Assembly (NCBI RefSeq): GCF_017312725.1
Contig: NZ_BOPO01000001.1
Location: 25,103-89,102, forward strand
Reading direction: 5' to 3'
DNA from: Actinocatenispora comari
GTDB lineage: Bacteria > Actinomycetota > Actinomycetes > Mycobacteriales > Micromonosporaceae
Length of the DNA: 64,000 nt
Shown: piece after piece, positions 32,608 to 40,731 of the stretch
Numbering within the stretch: the stretch's first letter is position 1
How the letters are laid out: every line of letters begins with the position of its first letter
Program-made: the position numbers and the translations under genes
Notes under the pieces: generated by a model
The model's database searches: none
The model's input: the letters and a program-made list of their open reading frames with translations, nothing else
Told to the model about the DNA's origin: nothing

Positions 32608-32738
32608 CGTCACCGCCGAAGCGGTACGCCGTCGCGGGCCCTCACCGCCGAGGCGGTACGCCGACCGTCGGGCCGTCACCGCCGAAGCGGTACGCCGCCG
32701 CGGGCCCTCACCGCCCAAGCGGTACGCCGACCGTCGGG
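32608..32738. repeat. Minisatellite, four units of 32-34 bp
   Basis: Four units begin at 32608, 32640, 32674 and 32706. Each contains (C/G)TCACCGCC(G/C)A(A/G)GCGGTACGCCG. Units 1 and 3 end in a short form and units 2 and 4 in a longer ACCGTCGGG form, so a 66-bp dimer is also repeated. The array fills the gap between two flavin-reductase-like genes, just upstream of the first. Confidence 0.85.
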
Positions 32739-32751
32739 AGGTCGATCGCGG

Positions 32752-33399
32752 TCAGCGCGGCGTCTCGGAACGGAACGTGTGCCCGAGTTCGGCGCCGAGG
32801 CCGAAGTAGTGCCGGAAGTTGTAGATCAGCGGCTGCCACCGGGCCGGGTCGACGTGGTCGGTGCCCGGTACGACGACGTCCGCCGCGGCGTGCACCCGCA
32901 GCACGTCGGCCTCGACCACGACGAACGACCCGTCCGCGGCCGGCCGTACCCGCACCGCCCGGGCCTCCAGCTGCAGCGGGCACTCGGCGACCCGCGGCGG
33001 GCGGACCAGCTCGGCCGGCACCGGCGTCAGCCCGGCGGCGGCGAACTTGGCCGGCTCGTACCGGAAGCGGTCGGCCTTGTGCGCCGGCACCGGGGCGCGG
33101 CCGGTGAGCGGCGCGAGCCGTTCCACCGCCCGCCACAGCGCCGGATCGGGCAGGTTGACCACCAGATCCGGGCGTTCGGTGAGGTTGCCGGCGCTCTGCC
33201 CGGCCGCGCCGAGACCGAGCACGACGGTACGGCCGAGTGCCCACGCCGAGGACGTCGGCGCCAGGTTGGCGGTGCCGTCCGCGTTCTCGGTGGACAGCAG
33301 CACCACCGGAGTGCCGAAGTACAGGATGCTCGGCTCGATGGTCAGGTGCGTCGCGCTCGGTTCGAGGTTCGCCGGGGCGGCGGTGGGTGCTTCGGTCAT
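32752..33399 (-). CDS. Flavin reductase family protein (DIM6/NTAB-like)
   Basis: 215 residues. ILYFGTPVVLLSTENADGTANLAPTSSAWALGRTVVLGL is the N-terminal split-barrel pattern, followed by GNLTERPDLVVNLPDPALWRAVE and CPLQLEARAVRVRP. The C-terminus has PLIYNFRHYFGLGAELGHTFRSE. This COG1853-type family binds FMN, and members reduce flavin for partner enzymes or act as oxidoreductases. It is a more distant paralogue of the gene at 32053. The two are in tandem but separated by 165 bases that include a minisatellite. Confidence 0.85.
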   Translation of the reverse strand: MTEAPTAAPANLEPSATHLTIEPSILYFGTPVVLLSTENADGTANLAPTSSAWALGRTVVLGLGAAGQSAGNLTERPDLVVNLPDPALWRAVERLAPLTGRAPVPAHKADRFRYEPAKFAAAGLTPVPAELVRPPRVAECPLQLEARAVRVRPAADGSFVVVEADVLRVHAAADVVVPGTDHVDPARWQPLIYNFRHYFGLGAELGHTFRSETPR

Positions 33400-33490
33400 G
33401 CCGCGACGGTAGGGCGCGGACCGTTCGGTCCCGGCCGAAGCTTCCGCACGGTCGGCCGAAGGTCTCCCGCCGGGCGGCGGTCTCCGCCGG

Positions 33491-35059
33491 TCAGTAGGCG
33501 CCGCGGCGGGCGAGCACCACGCCGAGGGTGCGCCAGAGGATCAGCAGATCGAAGGTGAGCGACCAGTTGTCCACGTAGTACAGGTCGAGCCGGACCGCGT
33601 CGTCCCAGGACAGGTCGGAGCGGCCGGACACCTGCCACAGCCCGGTGATGCCGGGCCGCACCAGCAGCCGGCGCCGTACGTCGCCGAGGAAGTCGCCGTC
33701 CTCCGCCGGCAGCGGCCGCGGACCGACCAGCGACATCTCGCCGAACAGCACGTTGATCAGCTGCGGCAGCTCGTCCAGCGAGGTACGGCGAAGGAACCGG
33801 CCGATCGGGATGACCCGCGGATCGTTGCGGATCTTGAACAGCAGCCCGTCAGTCTCGTTCTGGTCGGCGAGCAGCGCCAGCCGTTCCTCGGCGTCGCAGT
33901 ACATGGTGCGGAACTTCCACACCTCGAACTGGTTGCCCTCGCGGCCGACCCGCGGCTGCCGGAAGAACACCGGGCCCGGGTCGGAGATCTTGATCGCGAT
34001 CGCGATCGCGGCGAACACCGGGGTCAGCACCAGCAGGCCGAGCGCCGAGGCGACCCGGTCCAGCAGGTTCTTCGCCACCCAGCCGATGCCGGAGATCGTC
34101 GGCTCTTCCACGTGCAGCAGCGGCAGACCCTCGACCGGCCGGATGTGCACCCGCGGGCCGGCGACGTCGGTCAGCTGCGGCGCCACCACCAGGTCGATGC
34201 CGGTGCCCTCCAGCTGCCAAGCCAGCTTGCGCAGGCCGCCCTCCTCCTGCCGGGCCGTCCCGCACATCGCGATGGTGTCGGCGCCGATCTCGCCGACCAC
34301 CTCGATCAGGTCGCGGCCCGCGTACAGCGGGACGGGCGCCTCGACGCCGCGCGCCCCGGCCCGGCCCTCGGTGAGGAAGATGCCGGTCGGCACCAGCCCG
34401 GCGTTGGGGTTGCGGGTGATCGCCCGGTAGACCTCCATCGCCTCCGGCAGCGTGCCCACCAGCAGCAGTTGCTGGGAGGCGCCGCCGCGGCGGCGGATGA
34501 CCAACAGCACGATGCGGGCGACGAACCGGGCGAACAGCACGTAGCCGAACGCGGTCAGCAACGCGGTGCCGACCGCCAGCCGGGACAGGTCGGTCTTGAA
34601 CGCCATCACCACGAACGACACGATCGCGACGACGATCAGCCCGGCCCGGAAGACCCGCTTGAACTCCTCGGTCCCGATGCCGAGGTACCGGCGTTCGTAG
34701 GCACGGCTGCCCCAGAACGTGATGGACCAGCCGAGCGGCAGGACCACCATGCCCCAGATGAACATCGCCAGCGGGTAGTCACCGCTGAAGCCGTCGCTGA
34801 AGCCGTGCCACGGATACTCGGTGGTCATGATCGAGGTGAGGCCGCCGAGCGAGGTCAACACCAGCTCCACCGCGGCGAGCACGAACGCGTAGGTCCGGTC
34901 CCAGCTCGGGCGGCGCTTGCGGTCGCGCAGCCAGAAGGAGCGGGTGATGCCGTTGTTGTCGTGCCCGTTCGGTGACATCTTCCGCGCCGCTCGTGTCGTC
35001 GCGGGCTCCGTCTTGGCCTGGCCCGGCGTGGTGTCCGGCCGTTCGAGGCTCGTGGTCAC
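33491..35059 (-). CDS. Polyprenyl glycosylphosphotransferase (sugar transferase, WbaP/CpsE type)
   Basis: 522 residues. Four to five N-terminal helices (about 50-190) surround a CoA-binding-like Rossmann domain (QQLLLVGTLPEAMEVYRAI...TIAMCGTA). After a further helix (VASALGLLVLTPVFAAIAIAIKI), the bacterial sugar transferase domain has DPGPVFFRQPRVGREGNQFEVWKFRTM, RRTSLDELPQLINVLFGEMSLVGPRP, RPGITGLWQVSGRS and DLYYVDNWSLTFDL. It places the first sugar-phosphate on undecaprenyl phosphate in exopolysaccharide synthesis. GTG 35059 follows GGGAGGG. Confidence 0.92.
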   Translation of the reverse strand: MTTSLERPDTTPGQAKTEPATTRAARKMSPNGHDNNGITRSFWLRDRKRRPSWDRTYAFVLAAVELVLTSLGGLTSIMTTEYPWHGFSDGFSGDYPLAMFIWGMVVLPLGWSITFWGSRAYERRYLGIGTEEFKRVFRAGLIVVAIVSFVVMAFKTDLSRLAVGTALLTAFGYVLFARFVARIVLLVIRRRGGASQQLLLVGTLPEAMEVYRAITRNPNAGLVPTGIFLTEGRAGARGVEAPVPLYAGRDLIEVVGEIGADTIAMCGTARQEEGGLRKLAWQLEGTGIDLVVAPQLTDVAGPRVHIRPVEGLPLLHVEEPTISGIGWVAKNLLDRVASALGLLVLTPVFAAIAIAIKISDPGPVFFRQPRVGREGNQFEVWKFRTMYCDAEERLALLADQNETDGLLFKIRNDPRVIPIGRFLRRTSLDELPQLINVLFGEMSLVGPRPLPAEDGDFLGDVRRRLLVRPGITGLWQVSGRSDLSWDDAVRLDLYYVDNWSLTFDLLILWRTLGVVLARRGAY

Positions 35060-35219
35060 CTCTGTGTGCCCTCCCGCACCCCGCGCACCGTGATCGTCAG
35101 GGCCATCAGTCTGCCACGCGATGCTGTGTACTCCCCGTGACCCGCCCGACCGCCGCAACCGACCCGGTCCGCCGAAGCGGGCCGGGCGAACGCGGCGCTG
35201 CCGCTCGTCGCTCACCGGA

Positions 35220-36083
35220 TCACTTCAACAACCTGGACATCCGGCGATCGGCCAGCGGCCGACCGGAGGTCTGGCACGTCGGACAGTACTGAAGGCTGGT
35301 GCCGCTGAACGACACCTCACGGACAGTATCACCGCAAACCGGGCAGGGAAGCCCGGCCCGGCCGTGTACTGCCATTCCTGATCGCTTTTCCGCCTTCAAG
35401 GTTGCAGAGCGTTGCCCCACCGCTCGTTTCAGTGCATCGGTCAGCACCGCGCGGAGCGCCTCGTACAGCCGGGACACCGCCGCCTCGTCGAGCCGGTCGG
35501 ACAGCGCGAACGGGGACAGCTTCGCCGCGTGCAGGATCTCGTCCGAGTACGCGTTGCCCACGCCGGCGAGCGTCTGCTGATCGGTGAGCACGCCCTTGAT
35601 CTGACGGTGCGTGGCGCCGAGCAGCCCGGCGAACCGCTCCGCGGACACCTCCAGCGCATCCGGCCCGAGCCGCGCGACGCCCGGCACCTCCAGCGGATCG
35701 GTCACGACGTAGGCGGCGAGCCGCTTCTGCGTGCCGGCCTCGGTCAGGTCGAAACCGGACCCGTCGTCGATGCGTACCCGCAGGGCGATCGGCCCCTTGC
35801 CCGGCCGCGGCGGCGTGGCCGGCAGCGAGTCGCGGTAGTGCAGCCAGCCGGCCCGGGACAGGTGCACGACCAGGTGCAGCACCGGCTCACCGGCGAACCG
35901 CACGTCCAGGAACTTCCCGTGCCGGCCGGCGTCGAGCAGCTCCCGGCCGACCAGCGCCGACAGCGGCGGGTCGTAGGTCTTCAGCGCACTGAACGCGACC
36001 GGGTCGGCCCGCTCGACACGATGGCCCCCCGCGCGTTCGGTGAGGTAGGCGGCCAACGCCGCGACCTCCGGCAACTCCGGCAT
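35220..36083 (-). CDS. Fpg/Nei family DNA glycosylase (variant zinc finger)
   Basis: 287 residues. PELPEV at the N-terminus supplies the catalytic Pro2 and Glu3; Lys57 lies in GRHGKFLDV; the helix-two-turns-helix has GVGNAYSDEIL with the conserved Asn. The zinc finger cysteines are 247, 250, 267 and 270. Where E. coli Fpg has the DNA-phosphate-binding Arg in its finger (RATFYC), this protein has Thr262 (GTSLQYC). This form occurs in an actinobacterial subgroup, so lesion preference may differ from MutM (inference). The sugar transferase gene follows downstream. Confidence 0.9.
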   Translation of the reverse strand: MPELPEVAALAAYLTERAGGHRVERADPVAFSALKTYDPPLSALVGRELLDAGRHGKFLDVRFAGEPVLHLVVHLSRAGWLHYRDSLPATPPRPGKGPIALRVRIDDGSGFDLTEAGTQKRLAAYVVTDPLEVPGVARLGPDALEVSAERFAGLLGATHRQIKGVLTDQQTLAGVGNAYSDEILHAAKLSPFALSDRLDEAAVSRLYEALRAVLTDALKRAVGQRSATLKAEKRSGMAVHGRAGLPCPVCGDTVREVSFSGTSLQYCPTCQTSGRPLADRRMSRLLK

Positions 36084-36250
36084 CCGTCCAGTTCAGCAGG
36101 TCTACGCGGCGCCGTCCAACCGGTCGGGCAAAACGGGCCGGTAGGGTCTGAGCCGAGGTGGGACGCGAGTCGTCGCTCGGCGGCAACGGGGCCGGCGACG
36201 CCCAAACGGGCGTCCCGGACGGATCGGTCAGCGGGTAGGGGAAAACCGGC

Positions 36251-37468
36251 ATGAAGGTTGTCATCGCGCACAACCTCTACTCTTCGGCGCAGCCGTCCGG
36301 GGAGAACGAGATCGTCGAGTCGGAGTCGCGGCAGCTGGCGGCCGCCGGCGTCACCGTGCTGCCGCTGCTCCGCCACTCCGACGACATCGCCGCGCTGCCG
36401 GCCACCCGCAAGGCGCTGCTGCCGTTCTCCCCGATCTACAACGCGGGCGCGCAGCGCGAACTGGCCGAGCTGATCCGGCGCGAGCGGCCGGACGTGCTGC
36501 ACCTGCACAACCCGTACCCGCTGCTGTCCCCGTGGGTGGTGCGCACCGCGCACCGGTACGGGGTGCCGGTCGTCCAGACGGTGCACAACTACCGGCACGT
36601 GTGCGCGGCGGCGACGTACTTCCGGGACGGGCATCCGTGCCACGACTGCCTCGGCAAGCGCTTCCCGACCCCGGCGATCCGGCACTCCTGCTACCGGGGG
36701 TCGACCGCGCAGTCGGTGGTCATGGCGACCACGCTGGCCGTACACCGGCCGACCTGGCGCAGCGTCGACCGGTACGTGGCGCTCGCGCCGCACCTGGCCG
36801 ACCACCTCAAGACGTTCGGCATCACCGACGAGCAGATCGCGATCAAGCCGAACGGCATCCCGGACCCCGGCCCGCTCGACGACAGCACCGGTGACGGCTT
36901 CCTGTTCTTCGGCCGGCTCACCCCGGAGAAGGGCGTCGACCTGCTGCTGGACGCCTGGCAGCGGCACGCCGACGGCGACGCCGGTACGTTGCGGATCGCC
37001 GGCGACGGCCCGCTGCGGGCCCGGGTCGAGGCGGCCGCCGCGGCCCGCGCCGACGTCGAGTACCTCGGCCTGGTCGACCACGCCGAGGTGGTACCGGGCC
37101 TGATCCGGGCGGCGAGCGTCGTCGTGGTGCCCTCCACGTACGCGGACGCGCTGCCGACGGTGATCCTGGAGGCGCTGGCCAGCGGCCGTCCGGTGCTCGG
37201 CACCAACGTCGGCGGCACGCCCTATCTGCTGGGGCTCGACCCGGCGCACCAGCCGGCCGACCCGGCGCCCGGCTGGGTGGTCGAGCCGGAACCGGCCGCG
37301 CTGGCCGAGGCGCTCGCGATGGCCCGGCTGCGCGCAGCACCGCTGCGGCCCGCGGCCCGGCACCGCTACCAGACGGCGTTCGCTCCGGACGTGCTGCTGC
37401 GCCGGCTGATCGAGCTGTACGAGGAGGTCGCCGCGGACGCCGCCACGGCCCGCGCGCCGCAGCGCTGA
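36251..37468 (+). CDS. Glycosyltransferase family 4 (GT-B fold)
   Basis: 405 residues. The N-terminal domain starts VVIAHNLYSSAQPSGENEIVESE and holds DVLHLHNPYPLLS and QTVHNYRHVCAAATYF. A Cys-rich stretch (CHDCLGKRF...RHSCYRGS) is typical of exopolysaccharide GT4 enzymes. The C-terminal domain has FFGRLTPEKGVDLLLDAW, IAGDGPLRARVE, and the nucleotide-sugar Glu motif in PTVILEALASGRPVLGTNVGG. It adds a sugar to a lipid-linked or growing glycan, probably with the nearby sugar transferase and LCP ligases. It is divergent from the glycosylase gene. Confidence 0.92.
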   Translation: MKVVIAHNLYSSAQPSGENEIVESESRQLAAAGVTVLPLLRHSDDIAALPATRKALLPFSPIYNAGAQRELAELIRRERPDVLHLHNPYPLLSPWVVRTAHRYGVPVVQTVHNYRHVCAAATYFRDGHPCHDCLGKRFPTPAIRHSCYRGSTAQSVVMATTLAVHRPTWRSVDRYVALAPHLADHLKTFGITDEQIAIKPNGIPDPGPLDDSTGDGFLFFGRLTPEKGVDLLLDAWQRHADGDAGTLRIAGDGPLRARVEAAAAARADVEYLGLVDHAEVVPGLIRAASVVVVPSTYADALPTVILEALASGRPVLGTNVGGTPYLLGLDPAHQPADPAPGWVVEPEPAALAEALAMARLRAAPLRPAARHRYQTAFAPDVLLRRLIELYEEVAADAATARAPQR

Positions 37469-37727
37469 CCGGTCACCTCGCGCCTCACCCGTCCCCGCGA
37501 CGAGGTCGTCCGCGTCGCAGCGACGACCGGTACCGGGAGAGCTCCGGCCAACGGGCGCGAAATGCGCGAAAACCCTTGCGGTTGAGCGGGATCCGCCGAA
37601 CGGCCAGTGTCCACGATCACGCTGTCGTCCGGGCGCTGCGGTGGCTACATTCTGCTGGTACACCGGTGGTCCGGCGAGTCGTCGCCGGCCCCGTTTCCCC
37701 CGCACCACCGTTCCGAAAGACCCCGCC

Positions 37728-38063
37728 GTGATCGCCTTTCTGGGCTTCTTCGCTGCTGCCCTCTCCACCTGCTCGCTGGTGCCGCAGGTCTATCGCAGCG
37801 TCCGTACCCGCAGCACGGGTGACCTTGCCTGGGGCTACCTGCTCGCGATGCTCGCCGGCGGGATCGCCTGGCTCAGCTACGGGCTGGCCACCCACGACGT
37901 CGCCGTGGTCGTCGCCAACGCCACCTGCTTCGCGCTGTCCGCGGTCATCGCCGCCACGAAGCTGCACGGGCGGATCCGTCCGGTGGCCGCCCTCACCGTG
38001 CTGCCGGGCGTGCAGGCGACGGCGCTGGGCACCGAGCCGACCGCGGTCGAACCGGCGGCCTGA
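37728..38063 (+). CDS. SemiSWEET-like small membrane protein (PQ-loop)
   Basis: 111 residues with three hydrophobic helices. STCSLVPQVYRSVRTRSTGDLAWGYLLAMLAGGIAWLSYGLAT carries the PQ motif and the triple-helix-bundle arrangement of SemiSWEET sugar facilitators, which work as dimers. GTG 37728 has GAAAGA seven bases upstream; the longer ATG (37641) would add an unlikely Arg/Pro-rich tail. The C-terminus beyond helix 3 is a soluble tail of about 30 residues. The 259-base gap before it shows no gene. Sugar specificity is unknown. Confidence 0.82.
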   Translation: MIAFLGFFAAALSTCSLVPQVYRSVRTRSTGDLAWGYLLAMLAGGIAWLSYGLATHDVAVVVANATCFALSAVIAATKLHGRIRPVAALTVLPGVQATALGTEPTAVEPAA

Positions 38064-38145
38064 CCCGCTGCCGCGGCCCGCCAGCTCGCACCGTCGTCGA
38101 GGCAGGCAGACGCACTCGCGATCCGCCGGCCGCCACGTGGTGCCG

Positions 38146-38715
38146 TCAGGGGTGGATCTTCTCGCCGGCGGCGAGCATCGCGACGAACTTCTCGATCCGG
38201 CGGGCCCGCGTCTCGGGCCGCTTCGCGTCCTGGATGCGGTGCAGCACCGCGTAACGGTTCTGGCTGTCCAGGGTGGCGAAGAACTCGGCGGCGGTCGGCT
38301 GCTGCTCGAACGCGGCGGCCAGATCCGGCGGGATCGTCGCACCGGCGGGCCCGTCGTACGCCGCGTCCCACCGGCCGTCCGCGCGAGCGGCGTCGATCGC
38401 GCGCTGCCCGGCCGGCAGCATCCGGCCCGCCTCGATCAGCGCCTCGGCCTTGGCGCGGTTGCGCTTGGACCACTTGCTGCGCGGACCGCGCGGGGTCCAG
38501 CGCTGCCGGTACGACTCGTCGTCGATGCGGCGCACCTGACCGTCGATCCAGCCGACCCGCAGCGCCTCCTCCAGCGCCTCGTCGTAGCGCACCGTGGGGC
38601 GACCGGTCGCCTTCTTCGCGAACCGGATCCACACCCCGGTCGCGGTCTCGTGCTCGGCCGCGAGCCAGTCGGCCCACTCCGCCTGGTCGGCGAAGCTGCG
38701 CTCCTCCTCGTCCAT
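38146..38715 (-). CDS. YdeI/OmpD-associated family protein
   Basis: 189 residues from ATG 38715. The family pattern is complete: FADQAEWADWLAAEHETATGVWIRFAKKATGRPTVRYDEALEEALRVGWIDGQVRRID, then RWTPRGPRSKWSKRNRAKAEALI, ARADGRWDAAY, and a C-terminal bacteriocin-protection-like segment ending FVAMLAAGEKIHP. Its C-terminal third resembles the partial gene at bases 1-240. Members are cytosolic, and some are linked to tolerance of cationic compounds. The biochemical role is unknown. Confidence 0.9.
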   Translation of the reverse strand: MDEEERSFADQAEWADWLAAEHETATGVWIRFAKKATGRPTVRYDEALEEALRVGWIDGQVRRIDDESYRQRWTPRGPRSKWSKRNRAKAEALIEAGRMLPAGQRAIDAARADGRWDAAYDGPAGATIPPDLAAAFEQQPTAAEFFATLDSQNRYAVLHRIQDAKRPETRARRIEKFVAMLAAGEKIHP

Positions 38716-38842
38716 GCCGCCGACCGTACCGCCCCGGTCCGACAACCTGCCCGGCTCGGGCCGAGCCGGTTGCCGCGCGCTCACCTCGGCGGCGGCGCCT
38801 CGCTGCTCGCCGTGCCGGCACCGCCGGCACGGCCGGGCGGCG

Positions 38843-40549
38843 CTACCGGTCGATCGGCAGGTCCGGCACGCCGGACCGGTCCGGTCGGGTGACCAGCGGC
38901 GCCCGCAGCTGCGGCAGCAGCGGCGGCCCGACCAGCGGTACCAGGTTCCACGCCACGGTCGCGCCGGTCGGCCCGACGGTGACCCGGACCCGGCTCGGGC
39001 TGGTGACCACGACCAGCTCGGCCACGAAGACCGAACCCTGCCAGGCGCCCGCGGCCGCCACCGGGCGACCCAGCGGCGCGCTCGACCACCAGTCGCCGTG
39101 CCCGACCGGTACCTCGAACGCCTCGGTACCGGCCTCGATCCGCATCGTCCAACCGCCCGGCCGCGGCTCGACCCCGATCGACGACCCCGCCGGCAGTACC
39201 GGCCCCGTCGGCCCGGGCTCGGCGGACGCCGGCGCGGTGTCGTCGGCGGCGACGGTCGCGGCGGCGCGGTGGTCGGGGCGATGCTCGCCGGGTACCGGCG
39301 GCAGTGCGAGCCCCGCCAGCCGGTCGGCCAGCTCGCGCTCCGCCCGCGCCACCGCGGCCGGCCCGAGCCGGTCCGCCACCGGGCCGTCCGCATTCGCGGC
39401 CGGATCGTCCGACGGGCCACCGCCCGCGCTTCCGGGGATCGCGGCCGGATCGTTTGACGAGCCACGCCCCGCGCCGCCGGGCATCGGGGCCGGATCGTCC
39501 GACGGGCCACCGCCCGTGCCGCCGGCGTTCGTGGCCGGATCGTTCGCCGGGCCGGGGCCCGCCCCGCGGGGTGCCGCGGCCGGCGTGCCGTCCAGCGCCG
39601 GGAGCAGGCAGTCCCACACGGCGTCGAGGATGACCTGGGTCCGCCAGGTCGCCGCGGTGACCGCGACCACCAGGTCGTACTCCGGTACCACCAGGCAAAG
39701 CTGGCCCATCGCACCGTCGCCGCGGTAGCCGTGCCGGGACCGCCAGAACTGGTACCCGTAGCCCACCAGCCAGTCCGCCTCGCGGGTCCCGTCCGCGAAC
39801 TGGCGGGTCCCGACATGCCGCCGGGTGGCCAGCGCGACCCACTTGGCCGGTACCAGCTGGCGGCCCTGCCACCGGCCGCCGCGCAGCAGCAACTCGCCGA
39901 ACGCCGCGACCGCCTCGGTGGTCAGGTACAGGCCGTGGAAGCCGAACGTGGCGCCACCGCGGAGCCGTTCCCACGTCACGTCGGTCACGCCCATCGGGCC
40001 GAACACCCGCTCCGCCAGCAGGTCCGGCACGGTACGGCCGAGGGCCCGCTCGATCATCCGGGTCAGCAGGTACGTGGTGGTGTTGTCGTAGGCGTGCCGC
40101 GCCCCGGGCGGCTCGTCCGGCGGCAGGCGCAGGAACCCGCGCACCAGGTCGTCGGGGTCCAGCGCCCAGGCCCGTTCCAGCGTGTCCGACCGGTGCCCGG
40201 TGGTCATCGACAGCAGGTGGTGCACGGTGAGTTGGGCGGCCCGCGGCGACACCGACTCCGGTACGTGGTCGGGCAGCACGTCGACGATCCGGTCGTCCAG
40301 CCGCAGCCGGCCGGACTCGATCGCCAGCCCCACCGCGATCGAGCCGAACGACTTGGTCAGCGAGTAGAGCAGGTGCGGCCGCTCCGGCGAGTACGGCGTC
40401 CACCAGCCTTCCGCGACGACGTGCCCGTGCCGCACCACCATCAGCGAGTGGCACTCCACCCCGGCCGCGGCAACCCGCTCCAACAGCGCCGACACCCCGT
40501 CGGCGGCAGTCCCCACCGCCGCCCGCGGCAACACCCGATCGCTTCTCAC
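38843..40549 (-). CDS. Serine hydrolase (beta-lactamase family) with a 15-residue tandem repeat
   Basis: 568 residues from GTG 40549. The class C-like catalytic domain has LYSLTKSFGS (Ser63-x-x-Lys66), AYDNTTTYLL (Tyr-x-Asn) and a TFGFHGLYLTTEAVAAFGELLL segment. A low-complexity linker made of four 15-residue units (about residues 325-384; for example GPSDDPAPMPGGAGR) joins it to a C-terminal beta-rich domain ending TGATVAWNLVPLVGPP, similar to the domain found after many actinobacterial beta-lactamase-like esterases. There is no signal peptide, so it is probably cytosolic. The substrate is unknown. Confidence 0.88.
   Translation of the reverse strand: MRSDRVLPRAAVGTAADGVSALLERVAAAGVECHSLMVVRHGHVVAEGWWTPYSPERPHLLYSLTKSFGSIAVGLAIESGRLRLDDRIVDVLPDHVPESVSPRAAQLTVHHLLSMTTGHRSDTLERAWALDPDDLVRGFLRLPPDEPPGARHAYDNTTTYLLTRMIERALGRTVPDLLAERVFGPMGVTDVTWERLRGGATFGFHGLYLTTEAVAAFGELLLRGGRWQGRQLVPAKWVALATRRHVGTRQFADGTREADWLVGYGYQFWRSRHGYRGDGAMGQLCLVVPEYDLVVAVTAATWRTQVILDAVWDCLLPALDGTPAAAPRGAGPGPANDPATNAGGTGGGPSDDPAPMPGGAGRGSSNDPAAIPGSAGGGPSDDPAANADGPVADRLGPAAVARAERELADRLAGLALPPVPGEHRPDHRAAATVAADDTAPASAEPGPTGPVLPAGSSIGVEPRPGGWTMRIEAGTEAFEVPVGHGDWWSSAPLGRPVAAAGAWQGSVFVAELVVVTSPSRVRVTVGPTGATVAWNLVPLVGPPLLPQLRAPLVTRPDRSGVPDLPIDR
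39399..39578 (-). repeat. In-frame minisatellite, four units of 45 bp
   Basis: Units begin at 39399, 39444, 39489 and 39534, each exactly 45 bases and starting GCCGGATCGT on the plus strand. They encode the Gly/Ser/Asp/Pro-rich linker of the serine hydrolase. The third copy is nearly identical to the first, while the second and fourth are diverged. The multiple of three keeps the frame open. Confidence 0.9.
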
Positions 40550-40731
40550 ACCCGGAATTCTCGTCCGCCCGGCCACCGATTTTCCCGGCGCCGAACGCGG
40601 CGACCGCTCGCCGACGCCAGCACCCCGCCCCGTACCCGTCCTTCCAGCGACGATGCCGCGGCCACTTTGGCGTCGGACCCGCCGACGGCGGAACCCGACC
40701 TCGGCATCGACCCGTCCGGCGACGGAACCCG

